From Tateyamaria omphalii (GTDB lineage Bacteria; Pseudomonadota; Alphaproteobacteria; Rhodobacterales; Rhodobacteraceae), in contig NZ_JAHVHT010000001.1 in the NCBI RefSeq assembly GCF_019802125.1, positions 1,674,001 to 1,738,000 on the forward strand: a stretch of 64,000 bases of DNA. The letters are read 5' to 3'. Below are positions 45,115 through 56,185 of this stretch, one piece after another. Numbering within the stretch: position 1 is the first letter of the stretch; each line of letters opens with the position of its first letter. The position numbers were made by a program, and so were the translations under genes. A model generated the notes under the pieces. The model was given only the letters and a program-made list of their open reading frames with translations. It ran no database searches and was not told where the DNA came from.

Positions 45115-46218
45115 TTAACCTGTGTGGAACAGGGTCTGGAACATACGCGGGTCGATGCTGTCCGCTTCGAAGGTCTCACCTTCAGTCAGGACCGACACGG
45201 CGTCATGGCTGTGCAGGCTTTCCTGGTGGCTTGCGACGACCCGAAAATCCCCGATGCGCACATCTGCCAAAAGCTGTTCGCTGAAGAGCCGCGCGGCATC
45301 TTCGACAAAGATCGGGTTGGCGGCGTTCAACTCGGCAAAGGCCTGTTCATCTTCGCGCTTCACCATCACCTGCGTTTCGGTCGGCACAGCGCGGCGGCAG
45401 GCGTCGATCAGGTCTTCGAACCACAGGGTATCCGCATCGTCTTCGAGCGCCACGGAAATCCGCGCGACCGAGCGCTGCGAATGCGGTGTCGCCAGCTGGC
45501 CGCGAACAGCACGCGCGTGCTCGCTCAGTTCCAGCGAGCAGGGGCAGGTCGATGAATACACGTAGTCGAGATGCACGATGCGCTTGCGCACACCCGCCTG
45601 CTCTACCAGCTCCAGCGCGATGTCGTAGTACTGGTAGCCCGACAGGCCCGAGCGCAGGCTGTCCACCTGCACCGGCATGGAAAACCGCATCTGGATGCGT
45701 GCGTCAAAGCTGTCGAGATCCGCCTTGTAGTCGTCAAGCGCCGCCTCAATCACCCCGAAAGAGAATGTCTCCTCCGCGTGTTTGTAGAAGGACCGCATGA
45801 TGCGGGACATGTTGATGCCCTTCTTGTCAGCCTCGAGGCTCACAGTGCCGGTCACGGATGTTTCCAGCGTCAGGGGCGCGCCATCGCGGCTTTCGACCCG
45901 CAGCGGCAGGCGGAAGTTCGAGATGCCGACATGTTGGATGCGCGTCTTGGCGCCACGGATCAGGCTCGACGGCCCGTTTTGCAGGTCGGGCAGCGTGTCC
46001 TTGTATTTCGCATCGACATGGAACCCTTCCGGGTAGTCGCGCGCAAAGGATGGGTAATCGACGCCATCACCGCCGGGCACAAGCCGTGCGACCGACGGGT
46101 CGAGTTCGATAATGTCTGTTGTCGTTGCGTTTTTGGCCCAGCGGCGCAGGACGTCCAGTGCTGCTTCGGCCTCGTCGCGCTCGGGTATTGCGGTGATGTC
46201 GGGCGTATGAATGTTCAT
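45115..46218 (-). CDS. folE2: GTP cyclohydrolase IB
   Basis: Converts GTP to dihydroneopterin triphosphate, the first step to folate. 367 aa from ATG 46218. COG1469 features: VGISNFRLPLRVESRDG, VSLEADKKGINMSRIMRSFY, and the catalytic cysteine in VYSSTCPCSLELSEHARAVR, followed by TPHSQRSVARISVAL. Type IB enzymes are not zinc-dependent and replace FolE in many bacteria under low zinc. folB and folP lie 16 kb to the left. A palindromic element and a terminator follow. Confidence 0.95.
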   Translation of the reverse strand: MNIHTPDITAIPERDEAEAALDVLRRWAKNATTTDIIELDPSVARLVPGGDGVDYPSFARDYPEGFHVDAKYKDTLPDLQNGPSSLIRGAKTRIQHVGISNFRLPLRVESRDGAPLTLETSVTGTVSLEADKKGINMSRIMRSFYKHAEETFSFGVIEAALDDYKADLDSFDARIQMRFSMPVQVDSLRSGLSGYQYYDIALELVEQAGVRKRIVHLDYVYSSTCPCSLELSEHARAVRGQLATPHSQRSVARISVALEDDADTLWFEDLIDACRRAVPTETQVMVKREDEQAFAELNAANPIFVEDAARLFSEQLLADVRIGDFRVVASHQESLHSHDAVSVLTEGETFEADSIDPRMFQTLFHTG

Positions 46219-46335
46219 AAAGTAGCCCCCCTTTCTGTCTGCGTGCCGCTTAGAGGTAAGCCCCGCGCAGCACTTTTCCAATATTGCTAACAGTTACGTG
46301 TGACGCTGCAACATGGATGACATTTAGATGGGGCT

Positions 46336-46357
46336 CCTGCCGCTTTTTCGCGGCAGG
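46336..46357 (-). terminator. Hairpin after metZ
   Basis: Arms CCTGCCGC / GCGGCAGG around TTTTTC lie 13 bases after the metZ stop. There is no T tract after the stem on the minus strand, so termination is likely weak or Rho-assisted. Confidence 0.5.
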
Positions 46358-46370
46358 GTGACAATGTGCA

Positions 46371-47558
46371 TTATTGTGCCTTTTCCAAGGCTTGCAGGAT
46401 GTCGGCCACCAGATCGTCGCCATGCTCGATCCCCACGGACATGCGCACGAGGCCGGGGGTGATGCCCAGAATGTCCTTCTGATCCTGCGGCAAACGCTGG
46501 TGCGTCGTGGTGGCGGGATGGGTCAGGATGGACTTGGCGTCGCCCAGGTTGTTCGAGATCACCGGGATCGTCAGGGCATTCAGAAACCTGAACGCAGCCT
46601 CCTGCCCCCCGGCGAGGTCCAGCGACAGAACCGTGCCGCCGGGCCCACCCATCTGACGCGCCACAAGATCGTGCTGAGCGTGGCTGGCATGGCCGGGATA
46701 GATCACCCGTGCAAGCGCCGGATGCCCCTGAAGCGCATCGGCCAATTGCAAGGCCGAGGCCGCCTGCGCCCGGACCCGCAGCTCCATGGTCTCCAGGCCC
46801 TTGAGCATAACCCAGGCGGTGAATGGCGACATCGCAGCGCCCGTGTGCTTCATGTAAGGCTCAACCGTTTTGCGGATGAACTCTTGTGTGCCAAGGATCA
46901 CACCGCCTAATGCGCGCCCCTGCCCGTCCACGTGTTTGGTGGTCGAGTAAATGACCACGTCCGCGCCCTGCGCGATGGCATCCGAGAACACGGGCGTGGC
47001 GAAGACGTTGTCCACAAGGACCGTCGCGCCGACCGCATGGGCCAAGTCAGACACCGCCTTGATGTCCACGACTTCCAGTGTCGGGTTCGAGATGCTTTCG
47101 AAAAACACAGCCGTGGTGCCGGGCGTGATCGCAGCGCGCCATGCCTCGATGTCGGTGCCGTCCACGAACTCAACCTCGACCCCGTAGCGGGTCAGCACCT
47201 CTTCCAGCACGTAAAGACAGGACCCGAACAGCGCGCGCGCCGACACGACCCGGTCCCCGGCCTTGAGCATTGAGGTCAGTGCCCCCGACACCGCAGCCAT
47301 GCCCGAAGCGGTCGCAAAGCCGTCCTCGGCCCCTTCCAGCATCGCGATACGCTCTTCGAACATGCGCACGGTCGGGTTGCCGTACCGGGCATAGATGAAC
47401 TCGTCTTCACCAAGCGTTTCAAACCGCTGCGCCGCCGCTTCGGCTGTGGGATAGACAAACCCCTGCGTCAGAAAAATCGACTCACTCACCTCGCCATACT
47501 GGCTGCGGCGGGTGCCGCCGTGGACAGCACGGGTGCGCGCATTCCATGTGTCGGACAT
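46371..47558 (-). CDS. metZ: O-succinylhomoserine sulfhydrylase
   Basis: Makes homocysteine directly from O-succinylhomoserine and sulfide; PLP enzyme of the Cys/Met gamma family. 395 aa from ATG 47558 (GGAG eight bases upstream). Signatures: RAVHGGTRRSQYGEVSESIF, FIYARYGNPTVRMFEERIAM, the cofactor-binding GFATASGMAAVSGALTSML, DNVFATPVFSDAIAQGADV, and the PLP lysine in IYSTTKHVDGQGRALGGVI. The SAM-II leader upstream confirms the methionine pathway. Distinguished from cystathionine gamma-synthase by the ...EFIYARYGNPT and the metZ riboswitch context. Confidence 0.95.
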   Translation of the reverse strand: MSDTWNARTRAVHGGTRRSQYGEVSESIFLTQGFVYPTAEAAAQRFETLGEDEFIYARYGNPTVRMFEERIAMLEGAEDGFATASGMAAVSGALTSMLKAGDRVVSARALFGSCLYVLEEVLTRYGVEVEFVDGTDIEAWRAAITPGTTAVFFESISNPTLEVVDIKAVSDLAHAVGATVLVDNVFATPVFSDAIAQGADVVIYSTTKHVDGQGRALGGVILGTQEFIRKTVEPYMKHTGAAMSPFTAWVMLKGLETMELRVRAQAASALQLADALQGHPALARVIYPGHASHAQHDLVARQMGGPGGTVLSLDLAGGQEAAFRFLNALTIPVISNNLGDAKSILTHPATTTHQRLPQDQKDILGITPGLVRMSVGIEHGDDLVADILQALEKAQ

Positions 47559-47560
47559 GT

Positions 47561-47641
47561 TCAGTCTCCATCGTGGGCCTGGAATGGGGTCAGGCCACAA
47601 AAAACCCCCAGACGCGGGTCAAGCGAAAGGGGGGCTTTCAT
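47561..47641 (-). CDS. 26-aa leader ORF inside the metZ SAM-II leader
   Basis: Starts at an ATG seven bases after the AAGG that ends the SAM-II aptamer and stops with TGA two bases before the metZ ATG. The peptide begins MKAPLSLDPRLGVFCGLTPF and has no methionine run. The frame spans a terminator-like hairpin. Translating it would keep that hairpin open and deliver ribosomes to the metZ start, so it probably serves as a control element. The peptide itself may have no function. Confidence 0.55.
   Translation of the reverse strand: MKAPLSLDPRLGVFCGLTPFQAHDGD
47599..47638 (-). terminator. Intrinsic terminator inside the metZ leader
   Basis: On the minus strand CCCCC and GGGGG arms (47634-47629 and 47609-47605) enclose about 20 bases and are followed by TTTTTT. 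The hairpin is within the 26-codon leader ORF and 40 bases before metZ. Confidence 0.6.
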
Positions 47642-47644
47642 CCT

Positions 47645-47700
47645 GACCTTTTAGCGGAAATGTTTAACGTGGCCCGCAATCCGGTAACAAATCGCCACGG
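47645..47700 (-). promoter_or_regulatory. SAM-II (metA-type) riboswitch
   Basis: On the minus strand the P1 arms CGTGGC and GCCACG enclose the conserved GATTT ... ACCGGATTGC loop; after P1 come GTTAAACAT and the conserved GCTAAAAGG. The loop segment CGGA (47683-47680) pairs with TCCG (47658-47655), giving the pseudoknot. This matches the SAM-II class, which binds S-adenosylmethionine and hides the ribosome site. Here the AAAAGG belongs to the ribosome site of the leader ORF rather than of metZ. Confidence 0.88.
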
Positions 47701-47705
47701 CGCAT

Positions 47706-47734
47706 GGATTACGCCCGCCGCAGCGCAGCGTCAA
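47706..47734 (-). promoter_or_regulatory. Candidate promoter for the metZ leader
   Basis: TTGACG (47734-47729), 17-base spacer, TAATCC (47711-47706). The predicted start of transcription, about 47699, coincides with the first base of the riboswitch stem. Confidence 0.5.
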
Positions 47735-47823
47735 CACCGTCACGGTGCTGTAACCTAAAATTCATCGCCGCGTCATATGCCTGCGCCATAGGAGCCCCAC
47801 AACATGTGGTAGGAGGTGCAGAC

Positions 47824-48759
47824 ATGCCCATCCTGAGACTGAATGCCGGTCCCGACGGATTGGTGCTGCACGGCTCCCCTGCGCCTGCTCTGCCTGCCCT
47901 GCGCCACGCGGCGCGCGGCAAGGGTCCGATCATCATCCTGATCCACGGCTTCAAATACGACCCGAGTGATGCGCGGTTCTGCCCACACGTCCGCATCTTT
48001 GGCCGCACCCGGCACCTCGACAACACGCATCGCCAGTGGCTGCGGCCCTTGGGTTTCGCTTGTGGCCACACGAATGAGGGGCTGGCGATTGCCTTTGGCT
48101 GGCGCGCACGCGGCAATCTGTGGCGCGCGCAGCGATCCGCCCGGATGGCGGGCGTGGCGTTGGCCCAGACCATCCGCACCCTCCGCGCCACGGCACCAGA
48201 TCGGCCCATCCACGCCATCACCCATTCCATGGGCTCCGAAGTCATCTTCGAGGCGCTGCACCACCTGCCGCCCCACGCGCTCCAGCGGATCATCGCGATC
48301 ACCGGGGCCAGCTATGCCAGTGTAGCGGAAACCGCTCTCGAGACTGTCGCGGGTCGCACGGTCGAGATGCTCAACATCACCAGCCGCGAAAACGACCTGT
48401 TCGACCTGATGTTCGAACGCCTGATCGCACCGGATGTCGCTCAGGACCGCGCCATGGGCAGTGGCCTGTCCGTGCCCAATAGCGTCAACATTCAACTCGA
48501 CTGCACGCGCACCCTTGCCGCGCTCAACCGGTTCGGCGGCCATATCGACCCGCCACAACGGCGGATCTGCCACTGGTCCGGCTACACCCGTGGCGGCGCG
48601 CTCCGGTTCTACGCCCGCGCCCTGCGCCAAGCCGATGCTGTACCGCTCGATGCCCTGCAGGACGCCCTGCCCGACCATACTGCTCCACGCTGGTCACGCA
48701 TCTTTGCAGTGCCGCACCTCCCCTCTTACTTGCCCGCCGGTCAGAAAACCGCAACATGA
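47824..48759 (+). CDS. Alpha/beta hydrolase
   Basis: 311 aa from ATG 47824, seven bases after AGGAGGT. The oxyanion strand is IIILIHGFKYDPSDARF and the nucleophile elbow HAITHSMGSEVIFEAL. It resembles the DUF900/esterase-like group of alpha/beta hydrolases. No signal peptide, so it acts in the cytoplasm. It is divergent from the metZ leader. Substrate unknown. Confidence 0.82.
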   Translation: MPILRLNAGPDGLVLHGSPAPALPALRHAARGKGPIIILIHGFKYDPSDARFCPHVRIFGRTRHLDNTHRQWLRPLGFACGHTNEGLAIAFGWRARGNLWRAQRSARMAGVALAQTIRTLRATAPDRPIHAITHSMGSEVIFEALHHLPPHALQRIIAITGASYASVAETALETVAGRTVEMLNITSRENDLFDLMFERLIAPDVAQDRAMGSGLSVPNSVNIQLDCTRTLAALNRFGGHIDPPQRRICHWSGYTRGGALRFYARALRQADAVPLDALQDALPDHTAPRWSRIFAVPHLPSYLPAGQKTAT

Positions 48760-48783
48760 TGTCCGGATTGCCCGGAGGACATG

Positions 48784-49470
48784 ATGATCGACCTGTACTA
48801 TTGGCCCACGCCCAACGGCTGGAAGGTCTCAATCGCGCTTGAGGAGTTCGATCTGACCTACAGGGTCAACCTGATCGACATCCGCGCCGGAGATCAGTTC
48901 AAGCCGGACTTCCTGAAAATCGCGCCCAACAACCGGATGCCCGCGATCACCGACCCCGATGGACCGGACGGCTCCCCGATCTCGATCTTTGAAAGCGGTG
49001 CCATCCTGCAATACCTCGCCCGCAAGACGGGCCGTTTCGGGGGCAAGAGTGAACGGGAGCGTGTTGCAGTCGATCAATGGCTGATGTGGCAGATGGGCGG
49101 CGTCGGTCCGATGGCCGGTCAGACGCATCATTTCCTGAAATACGCCCCGCAAATGGGGCATGACATCCCCTACGCCAAGGACCGCTACCGCAATGAAACA
49201 GCGCGGCTCTACGGCGTGCTGGACCGGCAACTGGCCGAGAATGAGTACGTCGCCGGTGACTATTCCATCGCTGACATGGCGATCTGGCCATGGGCGTCGC
49301 TGTGGGAGGGGCAGGAGCAGACCCTCGACGACAAGCCCAACCTCGCCCGCTGGCTTGATTTGGTGGGCAGCCGCCCGGCGGTGCAACGGGGCCACGCCCT
49401 GCACCTTGATCTGCGGACCACCAAGCAGGACAAGACATCGCAGGAAAACCTGTTCGGTCGCAAAGGCTGA
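48784..49470 (+). CDS. Glutathione S-transferase family protein (YfcG/Ure2-like)
   Basis: 228 aa; ATG 48784 is preferred over ATG 48781 because GGAGG is then five bases away. The thioredoxin-like N-domain has LYYWPTPNGWKVSIALEEFD and the glutathione-binding segment NNRMPAITDPD...SIFESGAI. The helical C-domain contains QWLMWQMGGVGPMAGQTHHF and YSIADMAIWPWASLW. This is the nu-class pattern with disulfide reductase activity on oxidised glutathione in E. coli YfcG. Probably cytosolic redox defence. Confidence 0.92.
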   Translation: MIDLYYWPTPNGWKVSIALEEFDLTYRVNLIDIRAGDQFKPDFLKIAPNNRMPAITDPDGPDGSPISIFESGAILQYLARKTGRFGGKSERERVAVDQWLMWQMGGVGPMAGQTHHFLKYAPQMGHDIPYAKDRYRNETARLYGVLDRQLAENEYVAGDYSIADMAIWPWASLWEGQEQTLDDKPNLARWLDLVGSRPAVQRGHALHLDLRTTKQDKTSQENLFGRKG

Positions 49471-49560
49471 CGCCGCTTTTGACGCCTGACGTCTCAAAAA
49501 GTGCTTTGAGAATTAAGCCTTCCGGTCCACCCTGCGCGGCGGGGAAACGGGAAGACGAAA

Positions 49561-50271
49561 ATGCTGAACGATGTGGTGCCGCCAGAGTGGATCGTGCTGG
49601 CCGCAGGTGTTGTGTTCACGCTGGGTTATCTGATCATCAACCAGGTGATCCTGCGGCTGATGATCCTGACCGGCACGTTGCTGTATATCTGGTACTACGC
49701 GGTGGCCGCCGATGTGCCCCTGTGGGAGGCGATCTATACCTCCATCGTGATGGGCGTGGCCAATGTGATCGGACTGTGCAGCCTGTTCTGGCGGAACTCT
49801 CCGCTGGCCGTCCCGCTGGCGCACCGCGATATTTACCCTCAGTTCGAAGGTCTGCCGCCCGGTGACTTCCGGGAACTGGTTGTGCGGGCCCGCCGCTACA
49901 CCTTGGACGCTGACACCGACATCTCGACCGAAGGCGCGGCAATGCCGTCGCTGTTCTACGTCATCTCCGGTGCGATCCAGATCGAGAAACGGGGTGAGCG
50001 ATTTGTCATGCCGCCCCGCCTGTTCGTGGGTGAGGTCGCGTATCTGTCGCAACAGCCCAGTGCCGCGACAACACGTTTGCAAGCCGGAGCAGAGGTGCTC
50101 GAATGGGACGTGACGGCCTTGCGTGCGCGTGCCGCGCGCAAGTCGCGGTTCAAGCTGGCGTTGGAGGCGATGATCTCGCGTGATCTGGCGCTCAAGGTCG
50201 CCTTCGCCGTGGCCCCGCGCGAAAGCAACTGGCAGCATGATGCGGAAAAGATCCGCAGCGCACGCGCCTAG
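49561..50271 (+). CDS. Popeye-like membrane protein with cyclic-nucleotide-binding fold
   Basis: 236 aa: three membrane helices (about residues 10-28, 32-50, 58-78), then a cytoplasmic beta-barrel domain (about 95-215). The order and spacing follow Popeye proteins: FEGLPPGDFRELVVRARRYT, SLFYVISGAIQIEKRGERFV, PPRLFVGEVAYL at the phosphate cassette position, and AEVLEWDVTALRARAARKSR. It lacks the exact DSPEW and FQVT motifs of animal POPDC proteins, so cyclic AMP binding is uncertain. Ends overlapping the convergent yciB stop by four bases. Confidence 0.75.
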   Translation: MLNDVVPPEWIVLAAGVVFTLGYLIINQVILRLMILTGTLLYIWYYAVAADVPLWEAIYTSIVMGVANVIGLCSLFWRNSPLAVPLAHRDIYPQFEGLPPGDFRELVVRARRYTLDADTDISTEGAAMPSLFYVISGAIQIEKRGERFVMPPRLFVGEVAYLSQQPSAATTRLQAGAEVLEWDVTALRARAARKSRFKLALEAMISRDLALKVAFAVAPRESNWQHDAEKIRSARA

Positions 50272-50888
50272 GCCTGCGGACTTTCGTCTTCGTCTTCTGA
50301 AATCATGTGCTCTTGCAGCGCCGCGAATTGCAGGAAGATGAAAGCGATCATGGCGATGGGAAAGCCAAAGGTCTCGATTTTCACCCATGTGTCAGTGGAC
50401 ATGGTGCGCCATATGATCTCGTTGGCCACCGCCAGCGTGGCGAACATCGCGCAGAGCCGGCGGGTAAGGATCATCCACCCCTCGTGCCGCATCGGTACGG
50501 CATCGGCCAGTACGTAAGCCAACCAGCTTTGGCCGCGCAGAAGGCCGATCCCGAGCAGCAGGGCAAAGACGCCATAGACGATGCTGGTTTTCATCTTGAA
50601 GAACCGCTCGTCATTAAACCACGCCGTCAGCGCGCCGAAGAAGATGACCATGAAGGCGGTGAAGATCTGCATCCGGCTCAGCTGCCGTGTGAGCGCCCAG
50701 AGGACGCCCATGGCGATCAGCATGATGGGCACAAAGATCAGCGTGGCGACGATGAAGCCGGAGTATTCGGTGCCCGCAAATTCGTAGGTCTCGTCGCGGA
50801 TGCGGAGGTAGATCAGGAAAAAGACCAAGGGCGGGCCCAGTTCCAGCACCTGTTTCAACAATGGATTGATCTCGCGCGCCTCAGCCAT
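50268..50888 (-). CDS. yciB: Inner-membrane-spanning protein YciB / septation protein A
   Basis: 206 aa with six membrane helices, matching the IspZ/YciB family: INPLLKQVLELGPPLVFFLI, WFNDERFFKMKTSIVYGVFA, GWMILTRRLCAMFATLAVAN and IIWRTMSTDTWVKIETFGFP. Implicated in envelope integrity and septation. It follows the EamA gene by 13 bases on the same strand, within the run that begins with ftsY. Confidence 0.93.
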   Translation of the reverse strand: MAEAREINPLLKQVLELGPPLVFFLIYLRIRDETYEFAGTEYSGFIVATLIFVPIMLIAMGVLWALTRQLSRMQIFTAFMVIFFGALTAWFNDERFFKMKTSIVYGVFALLLGIGLLRGQSWLAYVLADAVPMRHEGWMILTRRLCAMFATLAVANEIIWRTMSTDTWVKIETFGFPIAMIAFIFLQFAALQEHMISEDEDESPQA

Positions 50889-50901
50889 GTTCTGCCTCTT
50901 G

Positions 50902-51804
50902 TTACCCGCCCATCTCGACGATCACGGCCCCGGCGGCAATCAGAGCCATCAGGGCAATTCTGCGCGGTCCTACCGTTTCTTTCAGCACCAGCCAACCGAT
51001 GATTGCGGCAAATACGGTCGATGTTTCCCGCAGCACCGCCGCCTCGCCCACCTTGTCCAGCCGGGTCGCCATCATGATGGAGCCGAAGGAGAGGAAGGCA
51101 ACGATGCCGCCGATCACGCCTTTGAGCATGAGGGGCGGCAGTGCCGGTGGGTTTTCCATCCGCTTCCAGCGCATGTAGGCGACGGGCGGCATGAAGATGC
51201 CATCGATCATGAAAAACCACGCGAGGAAGGTGAAGGGGTTCTCGGTCGCCCGGATGCCGTAGGCGTCGTAGGTGGTGTAGAGGGCGACGAAAAGGCCGGT
51301 GACCACGGCGAGGCCCAGGGCCATGGGGAGCGTGTCGCGGTTGGTTTCGAGGTGGCGCAGGTTGTAGAGGGCGAGGCCGTAGATTCCGGCGAGGAGGACT
51401 CCCACGCCGAGCCATTGGATGAGCGTGAAGGTTTCGGAGAAAAGGAGGTAGGCACCGATGACCGTGAAAAGCGGGCCGGTGCCGCGGACCACGGGGTAGA
51501 CCACCGTGAAATCGCCCTTGGTGTAGGCCCAGGCTTGCAGGACTTTGTAGGCGACGTGGATCAGGAAAACGACGCCGAAAATGGGCCACATGTGGGGTTC
51601 GGGCCAAGGGACCACGAAGAGGGCGAAGGGGGCGGCCATGAGGCCGTAGGAGGCGTCGATGGCGCCGCGGGTCAGCCAGGGGTCGTGGCGGCCCTTTTGG
51701 AGGGCGCCGAAAACGGCGTGGAGAAAGGCCGCAGAAATGGCCAGGTAGAGGGCCACCGTATGGCCCGTTTCGGTGCCTTCGATGCTGGCGAGCCAGTCGG
51801 TCAT
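50902..51804 (-). CDS. EamA/DMT-superfamily transporter
   Basis: 300 aa from ATG 51804. Ten membrane helices in two EamA repeats, for example SYGLMAAPFALFVVPWPEPH, VYPVVRGTGPLFTVIGAYLL and AAIIGWLVLKETVGPRRIAL. It lies between ftsY and yciB in the same orientation, a common order in Rhodobacterales. Substrate unknown; probably an exporter. Confidence 0.88.
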   Translation of the reverse strand: MTDWLASIEGTETGHTVALYLAISAAFLHAVFGALQKGRHDPWLTRGAIDASYGLMAAPFALFVVPWPEPHMWPIFGVVFLIHVAYKVLQAWAYTKGDFTVVYPVVRGTGPLFTVIGAYLLFSETFTLIQWLGVGVLLAGIYGLALYNLRHLETNRDTLPMALGLAVVTGLFVALYTTYDAYGIRATENPFTFLAWFFMIDGIFMPPVAYMRWKRMENPPALPPLMLKGVIGGIVAFLSFGSIMMATRLDKVGEAAVLRETSTVFAAIIGWLVLKETVGPRRIALMALIAAGAVIVEMGG

Positions 51805-51855
51805 GTCTGGGGTGTCCCAGCGTGGGACATTTTGCAAGTCATTGAAATTGCTGGA

Positions 51856-54282
<2,427 letters not shown>

Positions 54283-54285
54283 GTC

Positions 54286-55980
54286 TTAGATTTCGTCTGC
54301 GAAGTGCTGGATCGTCAGTTTGATCGGGTTGGGGGCTGCTTGGCCGAGGCCGCAGATCGAGGCGTCGGTCATGGCGGTGCAAAGCTCGCCCAGCAGGTCC
54401 TGATCCCATGTGTCCGCCTGCATCAGCTTGACCGCCTTTTCGCAGCCTACGCGGCACGGGGTGCATTGGCCGCAGCTTTCATCCTCAAAGAATTTCAGCA
54501 TGTTGAGGGCGGCGTCGCGGGCGCGGTCTTGGTCCGAGAGGACAACGACTGCTGCCGAGCCGATGAAGGTGCCGTGCGGTTGCAGCGTGTCGAAGTCGAG
54601 GGGGATGTCGTTCATGGAGGCGGGCAGCAGGCCCGAGGATGGGCCGCCAGGTTGGTAGGCTTTGAAGCTGTGGCCGTCGGCCATGCCGCCTGCGGCCTCG
54701 ATGATGTCGGTGATCGTGGAGCCTGCGGGCAGCAGGTAGACGCCCGGAGTGGCGACACGGCCCGAGACGGAGTAGCTGCGCAGGCCGGTGCGTCCGTTCT
54801 TTTCGGTGCTGTTCAGAACCTCCGGCCCTTCGCGGCAGATGCGGGCGATCCAGTGGAGCGTTTCGACGTTGTGGACCAGTGTGGGGCGGTCGAAGATGCC
54901 GACTTGCGCCACGTATGGGGGGCGGTGGCGTGGGAGGCCGCGTTTGCCTTCGATGCTTTCGATCATGGCAGATTCTTCGCCGCAGATGTATGCGCCTGCG
55001 CCACGGCGGAGGTCGATATAGCCTTTGGGTGCGAGCCCGGCCTCTTCGATCCTTTGGATCTCATCGGCGAGGATTTTGAGCACGGCCGGATATTCGTCGC
55101 GCATGTAGATGAAGCAGGTGTCGGCCTCGACCGCCCATGCGGCGATGAGCATCCCTTCGAGGAAGAGGTGCGGTGTGCGTTCGAGGTAGTAGCGGTCTTT
55201 GAACGTGCCGGGCTCGCCCTCGTCCCCGTTGACGGCGAGGTAGCGGGGGCCTGCGTTGGCACGGACAAAGCCCCATTTGGTGCCGGAGGGGAAGCCTGCG
55301 CCGCCCAGGCCACGGAGGCCGCTTTCCTTGATTTTGGCCTGCACGTCTTCCCAGTTGCCGTTGGCACGGAGCTTGAGAAGTGCGTCGTAACCGCCTGTTT
55401 CGCGGTATTTTTCGAGCGTTTCGTATGTAGGGATGTGGGGGTGCGTGTCGTCTGCGGTGATGGCGGCTTGGACCTTTTCGACCGTGGCGTGGTCGATGTG
55501 GTTGTGGCCAAGCTCGAGCGTGGGGGCCGTGTCGCAGCGGCCCATGCAGGGGGCGCGGAGGACGCGGACTTCGCTCGCGTCGAGGCCGTCTTCGAGGGCG
55601 GCTTTGAGTTGTTGGGCACCCGCCAGTTCGCAGCTGAGCGAGTCGCAGACGCGGATGGTGAGCGCGGGGGGTGGGGTTTCGCCTTCTTTCACCACGTCGA
55701 AATGGGCGTAGAAGGTGGCGACCTCGTAGACCTCGGCCATCGACAGACGCATTTCTTCGGCGAGCGCGCGCAGGTGGGCGGCGGAGAGGTGGCCGTAGGT
55801 GTCCTGGATGAGATGCAGGAATTCGATCAGCAGGTCGCGGCGGCGGGGTTGGTCGCCGAGCAGTGCGCGGACCTCGTCCCAAGGCCCGTCTTCGAGCGCG
55901 CGGCCCTTGGGGCGGACACGGCCCTTGCCCTTGCCGGATTTCCAGACGCCTTTGCCCTTGGTCGATTGGTCCAGTGCCAT
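54286..55980 (-). CDS. Fused NuoE-NuoF-type flavoprotein (formate dehydrogenase beta-like)
   Basis: 564 aa from ATG 55980. Residues 1-150 are a NuoE/HoxE-type thioredoxin-like [2Fe-2S] domain (RVCDSLSCELAGAQ and LRAPCMGRCDTAPT). The rest is NuoF: SGLRGLGGAGFPSGTKWGFV, AVNGDEGEPGTFKDRYYLER with the FMN/NADH sites, GAYICGEESAMIESIEG, and the 4Fe-4S motif ESCGQCTPCRVGCEKAVKLM. Such fusions serve NAD-dependent formate dehydrogenases (FdsGB) or hydrogenases. No catalytic FdsA, FdsD or chaperone gene is adjacent, so its partner must be elsewhere. Confidence 0.88.
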   Translation of the reverse strand: MALDQSTKGKGVWKSGKGKGRVRPKGRALEDGPWDEVRALLGDQPRRRDLLIEFLHLIQDTYGHLSAAHLRALAEEMRLSMAEVYEVATFYAHFDVVKEGETPPPALTIRVCDSLSCELAGAQQLKAALEDGLDASEVRVLRAPCMGRCDTAPTLELGHNHIDHATVEKVQAAITADDTHPHIPTYETLEKYRETGGYDALLKLRANGNWEDVQAKIKESGLRGLGGAGFPSGTKWGFVRANAGPRYLAVNGDEGEPGTFKDRYYLERTPHLFLEGMLIAAWAVEADTCFIYMRDEYPAVLKILADEIQRIEEAGLAPKGYIDLRRGAGAYICGEESAMIESIEGKRGLPRHRPPYVAQVGIFDRPTLVHNVETLHWIARICREGPEVLNSTEKNGRTGLRSYSVSGRVATPGVYLLPAGSTITDIIEAAGGMADGHSFKAYQPGGPSSGLLPASMNDIPLDFDTLQPHGTFIGSAAVVVLSDQDRARDAALNMLKFFEDESCGQCTPCRVGCEKAVKLMQADTWDQDLLGELCTAMTDASICGLGQAAPNPIKLTIQHFADEI

Positions 55981-56185
55981 TGCACACTCCTGCCCTGCGT
56001 GTTGAAGCATAGATACCAAGCGGTGCGCACCGCCATCAGCCCAAAAGCGACGCGTTGCGGATCAATCGACGCGCCTATCGTCACCATGTCGCCGCCAATC
56101 GGTCACGCTTTGGCAGCAAATGCCTGCGAGCTTGGCGCGGACGCAGGCCGTGCTAGGGTTTGCTGTCCTAAGCGTGAGTGATTCT

